DNA of 10,664 nucleotides from the NCBI GenBank assembly GCA_002295885.1, contig DBGM01000009.1:1-10664 (forward strand), in the 5' to 3' direction. Below the pieces are notes generated by a model. The model saw nothing but the letters and a program-made list of their open reading frames with translations. It was not told the DNA's origin and made no database searches. The translations under genes were made by a program, and so were the position numbers. This DNA is from Phycisphaerales bacterium UBA854. Its GTDB lineage: Bacteria > Planctomycetota > Phycisphaerae > Phycisphaerales > SM1A02. Below, in pieces: positions 1-6,453 of this stretch (positions are counted from its first letter, which is position 1; each line of letters begins with the position of its first letter).

Positions 1-429
1 CAGGACGTCGATGATCCGTCCCTCCTGCAGCAGTTGCACCGTGGCCAGGCAGAAGGCGCTGAAGGTGGTGTACGCGCCGAGAAATCCGGTGATGAGCAGG
101 GCGGAGACGATCTGCAGGGAGGCACGCATCCGGAGCACGTCCACCGCGGGCAGGGTGGGATCTCCGTCGGGCCACCACGCGCGATCGTTCAGTCGGCGGG
201 CGTGCGGAAGGTCGGCCAGTCGACTTCCACCGCTGCGGTTCAGGGAGCCCTCCAGCCGTGCGAACACGATGCCGATCACCAGCGAGCCGCTGACGTTCAG
301 GATCACCAGGGCGAGGAAGGGAGGCAGGCCCAGCACGCCGTGCATGAGGGCCATCACGCCGTCCCGCGACAGGGTGCCGAGTCCGCCGCCGACCGCGATG
401 CAGAGCAGGATGGGGAGCCATCGCTTCAT
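1..429 (-). CDS. crcB: CrcB/Fluc fluoride channel, second copy, C-terminus cut by window edge
   Basis: A fluoride-specific membrane channel subunit, which in this family exports F- as a dual-topology dimer. I translated the open frame from the ATG at 429; 143 codons run without a stop to base 1, so the C-terminus lies outside the window. Family marks are the N-terminal GGGLGTLSR (residues 14-22), the pore asparagine segment LNVSGSLVIG (44-53, N45) and the TM3 signature GFLGAYTTFSAF (115-126), with the phenylalanine-box residues F123 and F126. The ATG overlaps the stop of the upstream crcB copy in an ATGA arrangement, and a GGAGGG lies 5 bases before it (435-440), so the two are translationally coupled. 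Oddities: about 40 polar residues (61-100) separate TM2 from TM3, longer than in the partner, and the usual Gly-Gly before the TTFS motif is Gly-Ala. Family assignment is firm. Whether the pair forms a heterodimer is inference. Confidence 0.9.
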   Translation of the reverse strand, partial: MKRWLPILLCIAVGGGLGTLSRDGVMALMHGVLGLPPFLALVILNVSGSLVIGIVFARLEGSLNRSGGSRLADLPHARRLNDRAWWPDGDPTLPAVDVLRMRASLQIVSALLITGFLGAYTTFSAFCLATVQLLQEGRIIDVL

Positions 430-860
430 GCCAGCCCTCCCCCCAGAACCAGCCCGCCCCAGGCCGCCAGCGTGGCCATCGTCACGCTGAAGATGACGTT
501 GAATCCCAGGTGCAGCGGTCGCTTGTAGAACAGGAACAGGTTGTCGAGACTGAAGGTGCTGAAGGTGGTGTAGCCGCCGCAGACGCCGGTCACGAAGAGA
601 AGCATTCCCATCCGGGGCCCCTGCGCGTCGCGGAGATGCTGGACCAGCGTCTGGTACTTCGTGAGATCCAGGAACTCGAGTCCCTGCAGCAGGCCGAAGC
701 TGAGGCCGATGAGGAAGCTGCCGGCGATGTTCACGAGCAGGATGGCCATCCAGCCCGGCATCGACGTCCATCGTCTGGCCGCCTCCTGGCAGCCGAAGCG
801 ACCCAGGGCGCCGATGGCGCCGCCGAGCATCACCACCAGCATCGAGGCGATCAGCATCAT
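426..860 (-). CDS. crcB: CrcB/Fluc fluoride channel, first copy
   Basis: A complete 144-residue fluoride channel subunit of the CrcB/Fluc family with four predicted membrane helices, acting in the inner membrane to lower cytoplasmic fluoride. Seen motifs: GGAIGALGRF (13-22), VNIAGSFLIG (43-52) with the pore Asn N44, and GVCGGYTTFSTFS (92-104), which holds the F100/F103 pair. The length is normal for the family. The start is the first of two adjacent ATGs (858-860 and 855-857); AGGA at 872-875 is the only Shine-Dalgarno candidate. It begins 7 bases after the sulfatase stop and ends in a 4-base ATGA overlap with the second crcB copy, so all three genes are likely co-transcribed. Tandem crcB genes are known in bacteria, where the two products may assemble together. 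No fluoride riboswitch is visible before the gene, as it sits directly behind the sulfatase. Confidence 0.93.
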   Translation of the reverse strand: MMLIASMLVVMLGGAIGALGRFGCQEAARRWTSMPGWMAILLVNIAGSFLIGLSFGLLQGLEFLDLTKYQTLVQHLRDAQGPRMGMLLFVTGVCGGYTTFSTFSLDNLFLFYKRPLHLGFNVIFSVTMATLAAWGGLVLGGGLA

Positions 861-867
861 CCCGGTG

Positions 868-2340
868 TCATTCCTCGTCCGTCACTTCGACGGGGGTGTC
901 GATGGTGGGCAGGGGGAACACCTCGCTGGGCACGTGCTCGGCATCCATGATGCGACGCATGTCCGCGACGATGTCGGGATTGGCGGCGGCGACGTCGGTC
1001 GTCTCGCCGGGATCCGACTCCAGGTCGTAGAGCACGATGGTGTCGTCGCCCTGCTTCAGTCTCAGACGCAGCGCCTTCCATCGTCCCTTGCGCACGGCCT
1101 GCTTGTTGACGTATTCCCAGTAGAGATGCTCGCGGTCGACCGATTCGGCGCCGCCCGAGAGGACCGGCAGCAGGTTGCGGCCGTCGTGGCCGTCGGGCGC
1201 GTCGAGCCCGGCCGCGGCGCAGAGCGTCGGCAGGTGGTCCTGGAAACTCGAGGGGACGTCGCTGACGGTGCCGGCGGGGATCCGGCCCGGCCACCGGGCG
1301 ATCATCGGAACCCGGATGCCGCCTTCGTAGAGACTGCCCTTGAGCCCGCGCCACGGACCGGTCGAATCGAAGAACGCCGCATCGACGCCGCCGGCCCAGG
1401 TCGTTCCGTTGTCGGAGGTGACGATCACGATGGTGTCGTCGGCGATGCCCTCCTCCTCGAGTGCGGCCATGAGTTGTCCGATCTCGCGATCCAGCCGGGT
1501 GATCATGCCGGCGTAGGCGGCGTTGGGACGGCCGTGGGGGATGTAGCCCTTCTGGCCGAGGTACGGTTCGGGATCCCACTCGCGCGGATAGGCCTCGGTC
1601 TCCTCGTTGGGGACCTGGATCGCCACGTGGGGGATCAGGCTCGGGTAGTAGATGAAGAAGGGTTCGTCGGCGTGGTCGTGGATGAACTGCACCGCGGCAT
1701 CCCGCATGACATCGCATGCGTAGGTGCCCTTCGACCATCGATCGAGGTAGGCCTGCTCGGACTCCAGCGGCTCGGCGATCTTCTCGTGGCCGGTGTGGTA
1801 GGGGTTGCCGAGTTCGAGCTTGTCCTCGTTCCTCCAGAGATGCGTCGGGTAGAAGTTGTGGGCCCGTCGCTGGCAGAGGTAGCCGACGAACTCGTCGAAG
1901 CCCTGCTGGTTGGGGTGTCCCTCGGTCTCCGGCCCACCGAGTCCCCACTTGCCGTAGCAGCCGGTGGCGTAGCCCGCCCGCTTGAAGACCTCGGCGATGG
2001 TGACTTCGTCGTCCGGCAGGGGGTACTGGCCCTCGGGTTCGGTTTCGCCCCAGCCGCCGTTCTCCCAGTTGGCCCGCACGACGGCGTGGCCGGTGTGCTT
2101 GCCGGTCATCAGCACGCACCGCGAGGGGGCGCAGACGGTGCTGCCCGAGTAGTGGTCGGTGAACCGCATGCCTTCCCGGGCGAGACGGTCCATGTTCGGC
2201 GTCCGGATCTTCCGTTGTCCGTAGGCTCCCACCTCGTTCCAGCCGAGGTCGTCGGCCAGCACGAGGATCACGTTCGGCGGACGCTCCGCCGGAGGGCTGC
2301 TGCAGAGGAGCGTGGACAGGACGGCGATCGAACCGAGCAT
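868..2340 (-). CDS. Exported type I (formylglycine) sulfatase
   Basis: A 490-residue sulfatase of the alkaline-phosphatase superfamily (arylsulfatase-like S1), hydrolysing sulfate esters, probably of polysaccharides, outside the cytoplasm. Seen: metal-binding D30-D31 in VLADDLGW, the CAPSR motif (70-74) whose C70 should become formylglycine, K81 in TGKHTGH, GKWGLG (130-135), P237-H238, SDNG (308-311, metal ligands D309/N310) and K333 in RGLKGSLYEGG. The second signature is usually GKWHLG; here Gly replaces His. The N-terminus is hydrophobic (residues 3-13) with S/P/A after it, like a short signal sequence, but has no basic residue; C13 is not in a good lipobox. A TAG lies in frame 12 bases before the ATG, so no earlier start is possible. 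No good Shine-Dalgarno is present. It is followed 7 bases later by crcB. The substrate cannot be told from sequence. Confidence 0.93.
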   Translation of the reverse strand: MLGSIAVLSTLLCSSPPAERPPNVILVLADDLGWNEVGAYGQRKIRTPNMDRLAREGMRFTDHYSGSTVCAPSRCVLMTGKHTGHAVVRANWENGGWGETEPEGQYPLPDDEVTIAEVFKRAGYATGCYGKWGLGGPETEGHPNQQGFDEFVGYLCQRRAHNFYPTHLWRNEDKLELGNPYHTGHEKIAEPLESEQAYLDRWSKGTYACDVMRDAAVQFIHDHADEPFFIYYPSLIPHVAIQVPNEETEAYPREWDPEPYLGQKGYIPHGRPNAAYAGMITRLDREIGQLMAALEEEGIADDTIVIVTSDNGTTWAGGVDAAFFDSTGPWRGLKGSLYEGGIRVPMIARWPGRIPAGTVSDVPSSFQDHLPTLCAAAGLDAPDGHDGRNLLPVLSGGAESVDREHLYWEYVNKQAVRKGRWKALRLRLKQGDDTIVLYDLESDPGETTDVAAANPDIVADMRRIMDAEHVPSEVFPLPTIDTPVEVTDEE

Positions 2341-2346
2341 GGGTCC

Positions 2347-2352
2347 ACTCTA
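2347..2352 (-). promoter_or_regulatory. -10-like hexamer just upstream of the sulfatase ATG
   Basis: On the minus strand TAGAGT is followed by six bases (GGACCC) and then the sulfatase ATG. This is the spacing at which transcription would begin on the start codon itself. No clear -35 box or ribosome-binding site accompanies it. The match to TANNNT is modest, and the case rests mainly on the same spacing before three other genes in the window. Confidence 0.3.
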
Positions 2353-2430
2353 CCCCGGATTCCGTCGGACGCCAGCGAATGCGGAGTGCAACGATCGGCC
2401 CGGCCCGCGATGGTGCAGACGGGACCCCGA

Positions 2431-3057
2431 CTATTCGACGAGGGTGAATCGACCGGAGGCCAGGTCGTAGACGCCGCCGACGACCTTGCAGCGGCCGGCG
2501 TCGACCGCTTCGGAGATCAGCGGGGAATCATCCAGGATCCTGCGAACGCCGTTGCGCACGTTGATCTCGATCGCCGTGGAGAGACGATCCTCGGCGCCGC
2601 GGGAAGCCGCGGTGGCGGGGAGGATGTGGGTGACCAGATCCGGGAGCCCGCCGGGCAGGGCGGTCACGTCGTCCTCGTGCTCGATCGCGGCGTGCACCGC
2701 GCCGCAGCCGCTGTGCCCCATGACCACGACCAGCGGGGACTTCAGGATCCCGACGGAATACTCGAGGCTGGCGATGATCTCCGGCGTGGGCAGGTTGCCC
2801 GCCACGCCGCAGACGAAGAGCTCGCCGATGGTCCGGTCGAACACGATCTCCGGTGCGACCCGGGAATCGGCGCAGCGGATGACGGCGGCGAAGGGACTCT
2901 GCCCGGTGGTGGTGCGTTCGCGGGCCGCGGGGTGATCGTGGGGGACGGCCGCGTTCTCGATGAAGCGGCGGTTGCCCTGCATGAGCGCGTCGATCGCCTC
3001 GTCGGGCGTCCGGATGGCCGGCGGCGGGGGGGAGTCGGATGTGGATGCAGTGCTCAT
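2431..3057 (-). CDS. Beta-class carbonic anhydrase
   Basis: A 208-residue zinc enzyme interconverting CO2 and bicarbonate, expected in the cytoplasm. The beta-class marks are complete: CADSR (62-66) gives zinc ligand C62 and the D64-R66 dyad, and GHSGCGAV (114-121) gives ligands H115 and C118. ALMQGNRRF (24-32) is the usual N-terminal helix of bacterial members, and G80-AGNLP matches the conserved ELFVCGVAGN strand. The frame is open upstream to 3288, but the extra 77 residues are basic, low in family likeness and cross the divergent promoter gap, so I take the ATG at 3057. No good Shine-Dalgarno is seen before it. It lies 90 bases upstream of the sulfatase on the same strand. Read-through is possible, but the sulfatase may have its own promoter. 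The class is certain; the physiological role, such as pH or bicarbonate supply, is not visible. Confidence 0.95.
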   Translation of the reverse strand: MSTASTSDSPPPPAIRTPDEAIDALMQGNRRFIENAAVPHDHPAARERTTTGQSPFAAVIRCADSRVAPEIVFDRTIGELFVCGVAGNLPTPEIIASLEYSVGILKSPLVVVMGHSGCGAVHAAIEHEDDVTALPGGLPDLVTHILPATAASRGAEDRLSTAIEINVRNGVRRILDDSPLISEAVDAGRCKVVGGVYDLASGRFTLVE

Positions 3058-3164
3058 GGGGATTGCGTCGACTCGCGGTGGATTCGGTGGCAGATGATGC
3101 GCATTCCATATCGGATGGCAAGCGAACCTCCATGTATTTTTCGGTTCAATGGCATAATGCACCC
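3058..3164. promoter_or_regulatory. Divergent promoter region between carbonic anhydrase and ABM-protein genes
   Basis: A 107-base gap between two divergent starts, more AT-rich than its flanks on its right side. On the plus strand CATAAT at 3153-3158 is a good -10 match and lies six bases before the ATG at 3165, so the ABM-protein transcript may be leaderless. I see no convincing -35 box, nor a clear promoter for the carbonic anhydrase, although GATATG on the minus strand near 3110 is a weak candidate. Confidence 0.45.
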
Positions 3165-3818
3165 ATGACGATCTCCGAATCCGATGTCGATGGCGTGATT
3201 CTGGTCCTGAATCGCAGGGTGCATCCCGGCCGCGAAGCCGCCTACGAGCAATGGCGGCAGCGGATTGCGGAAGCCGAACGGGCCGCACCCGGGTTCCTCA
3301 GTCGCGAGGACATACCGCCGCTTCCCGACGGACAGGACTGGCATACCTCGATCATCCGGTTCGAATCCGCCGCGCTCCTCGACCAGTGGATCGCGACGCC
3401 GACCTGTCGCGCACTGCTCGAAGCGGTCGAGCCCCTGTGCGGGGACGTCGCGAAGTCTCGGATCACGCCCGGATTCGACGGCTGGTTCCCGCCGACGGAT
3501 GGGGCGGTCGCATCCGGTCCGCCGCCGTGGAAGATGACCCTCGGTGTCGTGCTTGCGCTCTACCCGTCCATCTTCCTCATCTCGTGGATCTTCACCAGTC
3601 GGGTGGACTGGGCGTTTCCCGTGAAGCTGCTGGTGAGCAACCTCCTTGCTGTGGCCTGCGTGTCGTGGATCTCCATGCCGTTGGTGCGCAAGCTGCTCGG
3701 GACCTGGCTGGGGCCTCGTAACGCCGTGTCGCTGCGCCGCGACATCGCGGGGACGGTGGCCATCGTCATCGGACTGCTGGCGATGCTCTGGATCTTTCTG
3801 CAGGTCCCGATGGACTAG
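3165..3818 (+). CDS. ABM-domain (antibiotic biosynthesis monooxygenase fold) membrane protein
   Basis: A 217-residue protein with an N-terminal ABM-type ferredoxin-like domain (about residues 8-105) joined to three hydrophobic segments (about 126-143, 153-174 and 196-213). The ABM part shows the typical strand-helix pattern: VILVLNRRVHPGREAAYEQW, then APGFLSRED, then WHTSIIRFESAALLDQW with a C-terminal G-W-F. ABM domains occur in small cofactor-free oxygenases and in heme or quinone-related proteins, and membrane-anchored versions like this are known but mostly uncharacterised. The start is the ATG at 3165: an earlier in-frame ATG at 3132 would add odd sequence and remove the promoter. No Shine-Dalgarno is visible. 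The stop lies 2 bases before the MFS gene, so the pair is almost certainly one operon. Enzymatic activity is unproven, and an aldehyde, quinone or small-molecule role coupled to the transporter is only inference. Confidence 0.82.
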   Translation: MTISESDVDGVILVLNRRVHPGREAAYEQWRQRIAEAERAAPGFLSREDIPPLPDGQDWHTSIIRFESAALLDQWIATPTCRALLEAVEPLCGDVAKSRITPGFDGWFPPTDGAVASGPPPWKMTLGVVLALYPSIFLISWIFTSRVDWAFPVKLLVSNLLAVACVSWISMPLVRKLLGTWLGPRNAVSLRRDIAGTVAIVIGLLAMLWIFLQVPMD

Positions 3819-3820
3819 CG

Positions 3821-5080
3821 ATGGCAACCGATTCCCACCGCCGACGGCGTTCGATGATCTCCGGGGTCCTGGGGAATCTGCTGGAGTGGTACGACTTCAC
3901 GGTCTACGGATTCTTCGCCGTGACCATCGGTCGGGTCCTGCTGGGCAGCGGAGACGACGGAGGCACGCTGGAGGCGCTGGCCATCTTCGCCATCGGCTTC
4001 ATCGCCCGTCCCTTCGGGGGTGCGGTGCTGGGGTCGATCGCGGACCGCTTCGGACGTCGGCGGGCCCTGATGCTCAGCGTGCTGGGGATCATCGTTCCCA
4101 CGTTCCTGATCGCACTGCTGCCGACGCACCAGCAGATCGGCGCGCTCTCGGGCATCCTGCTCCTGCTCCTGCGACTGCTTCAGGGCATCGCCGTGGGCGG
4201 TGAGTTCACCGGCTCGATGGTCTTCCTGTCGGAACTGGCGTCGCGGGGGCACCGGGGCCTGGCGACGGGGTGTTCGGTGGCCACGGCCATGGCCGGCATC
4301 CTGCTGGGCGGACTCGTCTACACCCTGCTGAGTTCACTGATGGAACCGGCCGCGCTCGAGACCTGGGGCTGGCGCATCGCCTTCCTGCTGGGGGCCGTGC
4401 TCGGGCTCGTCACCTGGTTTCTGCTGCAGTCGGCGGAGGAGACGGAGGGCTTCGTGGACGAGGCGGCAACCGAGTCGCCCGTGCTGGCCTGCCTGCGGGA
4501 TCACTGGCGCACCATGCTGCGGTGCGTTATGGTCCTCGCGCTGCCGGCGGCCTGGTGCTACGCGGTGACCGTCTTCGTGGTGGTGGTGCTGCACCATCGC
4601 CTCGGCAACGATGCGGTGTTCGCGGGGGCCATGGGATCGATCGCCGCCGGCATTCCCATCGTCTGCACCCCGCTGTTCGGCGCGATCTCGGATCGCGTCG
4701 GTCGGCGTCCGGTGGTGCTCGGCGGATCGATCGCGGCCCTGCTTCTGGCGATTCCGATCCTCGCGCTCGTGGACCACGCCGCCACCGGCGTCGTGGTGCT
4801 CGCCGTCTCGCTCGGAGGCGTGGTGCTGGCCGTACTGCAGGGCGGGACCGCGGTGGCCCTCGTGGAGCAGTTTCCGGATCGGGTCCGGGCCACGGGAACC
4901 GGCCTCGCCTACAACGTGACCTATGCGGTTGCCGGGGGCACGCAGCCGCTGCTCGCTCTCTGGCTGGTCGACGTCACCGGTTCGTACCTCGCTCCCGGAG
5001 GGGTCCTAATGGTGCTGGCGGTGCTGTCGCTCGTCGCGCTGCGGTGGACGCCGGAGACGGCATTCGACGATCAGGCCTGA
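3821..5080 (+). CDS. MFS transporter, metabolite:H+ symporter (MHS) type
   Basis: A 419-residue, 12-helix inner-membrane transporter. The family is shown by GNLLEWYDFTVYG (18-30), the hallmark of MHS members such as ProP, ShiA and citrate or dicarboxylate carriers, by the loop 2-3 motif GSIADRFGRRR (71-81), by RLLQGIAVGGEFTGS (118-132), and by the second-half copy GAISDRVGRRP (287-297) followed by DRVRATGTGLAYN (353-365). Known members take up organic acids, osmolytes or aromatic acids with protons; the substrate here cannot be read from sequence. The C-terminus is short and lacks the coiled coil of ProP, so osmosensing is unlikely. It starts 2 bases after the ABM-protein stop with no Shine-Dalgarno, consistent with reinitiation. 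Its end overlaps the convergent trigger-factor-like gene by 10 bases. Confidence 0.92.
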   Translation: MATDSHRRRRSMISGVLGNLLEWYDFTVYGFFAVTIGRVLLGSGDDGGTLEALAIFAIGFIARPFGGAVLGSIADRFGRRRALMLSVLGIIVPTFLIALLPTHQQIGALSGILLLLLRLLQGIAVGGEFTGSMVFLSELASRGHRGLATGCSVATAMAGILLGGLVYTLLSSLMEPAALETWGWRIAFLLGAVLGLVTWFLLQSAEETEGFVDEAATESPVLACLRDHWRTMLRCVMVLALPAAWCYAVTVFVVVVLHHRLGNDAVFAGAMGSIAAGIPIVCTPLFGAISDRVGRRPVVLGGSIAALLLAIPILALVDHAATGVVVLAVSLGGVVLAVLQGGTAVALVEQFPDRVRATGTGLAYNVTYAVAGGTQPLLALWLVDVTGSYLAPGGVLMVLAVLSLVALRWTPETAFDDQA

Positions 5081-5083
5081 TCG
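5068..5083. repeat. 16-bp perfect palindrome spanning two convergent stop codons
   Basis: CGATCAGGCCTGATCG reads identically on both strands. It carries the stop of the MFS gene (5078-5080) and that of the trigger-factor-like gene (5071-5073), so both coding frames end in the same codons GAT-CAG-GCC-TGA. There is no loop or T-run, so it is not an ordinary intrinsic terminator. Confidence 0.85.
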
Positions 5084-6384
5084 ACTTCCTGCATCGCCTC
5101 CCACTCGTGGGCGGGGATGTCCTTGATGGTCAGTTCATCCATCAGGAGCTCGAGGCACTGCATCTTCTTGACGTTCGAGACGATCAGCGACATCCGCCCC
5201 TGATCGATGATCTCCTGTCGCACCTCCTCCGGACGTCGCCCGAGATCGGCTGCCATGGCGCTGATCTCGGCTGCGACCAGCGGTTCGTACATGGAGACCT
5301 GGAGTTCCTTGGAAAGGAGGATGAGGATCGCATTGCTGGCGTTCTTGATCCTGGCTTCGGCCGTCCATTCACTAATGCTGCCCCGGACCATTGCCTTGAC
5401 GTCATCAGGTGAGTGGCCTGCGGCTCTTGCTTCGTTGCCGGTTTGGTTGATGCGTCGCTGAACCATGCCTTTGATCACGTGTTCAGGCACATCGACGCTT
5501 ACGTGCTCTTCCAGGGCTTGGAAAAGCTGGTCGACCATGGTGATGGCCTGATCGCGATCGAACTTGGACTGCATCGACAACCGTATCTGCTGCTTGAGGA
5601 TCTTCTCGCTCGGGCTTCCGTAGAGTTCGACGACTTGTTCGATCGATGCGGGCTCGATTCGCTGGATTTTCAGGCACTCGAGATTCAGCGTGCAGTGCTG
5701 CCCGTGAAGTGGCGAGTCCTCGGGCATCTCGAAATTGAGGGTGTAATTCGATCCCGGAGTCAGTTTCTCCAGATGCTGCTGGAAGTCAGGAATGGGGAGG
5801 CCGGCGATGAGTGTCGGCTCACCCGGGGCGGGAGCCAGAATCTCGAGTGCCTCGATGGTGGAGGCCTCCTTGGACTCCTCGGTAACGATCTGCAGATTGC
5901 AGGTGATGATGTCATTGGGCTGCGTGGGGCCGTTGCGGTCGAAGCGTTCGCCGTTGATGAGGCACTGTTGATCCATCTCCGTATCGACCATGGACTGGGT
6001 GATGTCTCGGTTGGGGCGGTACAAGGTGATCTTGGACCACTCCGGCCACTGGATCTCGGGAGGGATGTCCAGGAAGACCGTGAACGCGAAGGGTTTGTCG
6101 ATCTGGGCGATCGGCGGTGGGCCATCGAGCTGAGGTCCCCATACGGAAACGAAATTCTGCTGAGCGATGATGTGCTGGATGCATTCCTGAAGCAGTTTGC
6201 CCGAGACCTGTTGCTCGTTGATCTCGTGCCCCTGTTTTTTGAGCTTCTTGAATATCCGCTTGATTGCACGAGCGTCGAGTTCCACCCTGGTACTTGTGAA
6301 TGCCTCGTTCGATTCCAGAGTCGTAACTTGGACTGCGTCCGTATCCAGCAGCAGGAACTTCTGTTGTGAAGGCGTTTCAGTCAT
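5071..6384 (-). CDS. Divergent trigger-factor-like chaperone
   Basis: A 437-residue protein with the trigger factor three-part layout. An N-terminal ribosome-binding-like domain occupies about 15-125, ending in FAFTVFLDIPPEIQWPEW. A PPIase/FKBP-like insert covers about 130-240, with PNDIITCNLQ, then LIAGLPIPDFQQHLEKLTPG and FEMPEDSPLHGQ. A helical C-terminal chaperone domain covers about 245-420, with DQLFQALEEHVSVDVPEHVI and LLSKELQVSMYEPLVAAEI. Trigger factor binds near the ribosome exit tunnel and shields new chains. The usual exit-tunnel signature GFRxGKxP is missing: after the basic helix RIFKKLKKQ the sequence reads GHEINEQQ (52-59), so ribosome docking may be altered. I take the ATG at 6384, with a purine-rich GAGAAGAGAA about 10 bases upstream; the frame is open to 6453 but that would cross the promoter. 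GC is lower than in the MFS gene. It could be the genome's only tig or an extra paralogue; this window cannot tell. Confidence 0.82.
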   Translation of the reverse strand: MTETPSQQKFLLLDTDAVQVTTLESNEAFTSTRVELDARAIKRIFKKLKKQGHEINEQQVSGKLLQECIQHIIAQQNFVSVWGPQLDGPPPIAQIDKPFAFTVFLDIPPEIQWPEWSKITLYRPNRDITQSMVDTEMDQQCLINGERFDRNGPTQPNDIITCNLQIVTEESKEASTIEALEILAPAPGEPTLIAGLPIPDFQQHLEKLTPGSNYTLNFEMPEDSPLHGQHCTLNLECLKIQRIEPASIEQVVELYGSPSEKILKQQIRLSMQSKFDRDQAITMVDQLFQALEEHVSVDVPEHVIKGMVQRRINQTGNEARAAGHSPDDVKAMVRGSISEWTAEARIKNASNAILILLSKELQVSMYEPLVAAEISAMAADLGRRPEEVRQEIIDQGRMSLIVSNVKKMQCLELLMDELTIKDIPAHEWEAMQEVDQA

Positions 6385-6423
6385 GCGTGCAGTTCTCTTC
6401 TCTGGAGGGACGATTGGAATTTT

Positions 6424-6453
6424 TGTATAGTATACAAGTTGATGGAACATCAA
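6424..6453. promoter_or_regulatory. Overlapping divergent promoters with GTATAGTATAC core
   Basis: The 57-base gap between the trigger-factor-like gene and the TPR-sulfotransferase contains GTATAGTATAC (6425-6435), an inverted repeat around one central base. On the plus strand TATAGT (6426-6431) and TATACA (6431-6436) are -10 candidates, the latter five bases before the ATG at 6442. On the minus strand TTGATG (6448-6453), 18 bases and TATACA (6424-6429) form a plausible sigma-70 promoter for the trigger-factor-like gene, and TATACT (6429-6434) is an alternative -10. The two promoters overlap, so they probably exclude each other. Confidence 0.5.

Noticed and set aside
426..867. Fluoride riboswitch before the crcB pair.
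   Set aside because: Only 7 bases separate the sulfatase stop from crcB and no aptamer-like structure fits there; one could lie farther upstream but I cannot see it.
857..2119. A 420-codon minus-strand frame inside the sulfatase gene.
   Set aside because: Arg-rich shifted-frame shadow of the sulfatase, with no motif of its own.
661..3168. An 835-codon open frame on the plus strand, antisense to the sulfatase and carbonic anhydrase genes.
   Set aside because: It is the mirror of two well-supported genes in GC-rich DNA; its product is low-complexity Gly/Val/Asp/Arg sequence with no family motif and it crosses gene borders.
3058..3288. N-terminal extension of the carbonic anhydrase to an upstream in-frame start at 3288.
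   Set aside because: The added residues are basic, unlike the family, and would overlap the divergent promoter and the ABM coding region.
3054..3827. A 257-codon minus-strand frame opposite the ABM-protein gene.
   Set aside because: Composition is His/Arg/Asp-rich and featureless; the plus strand carries a clear ABM domain and membrane helices.
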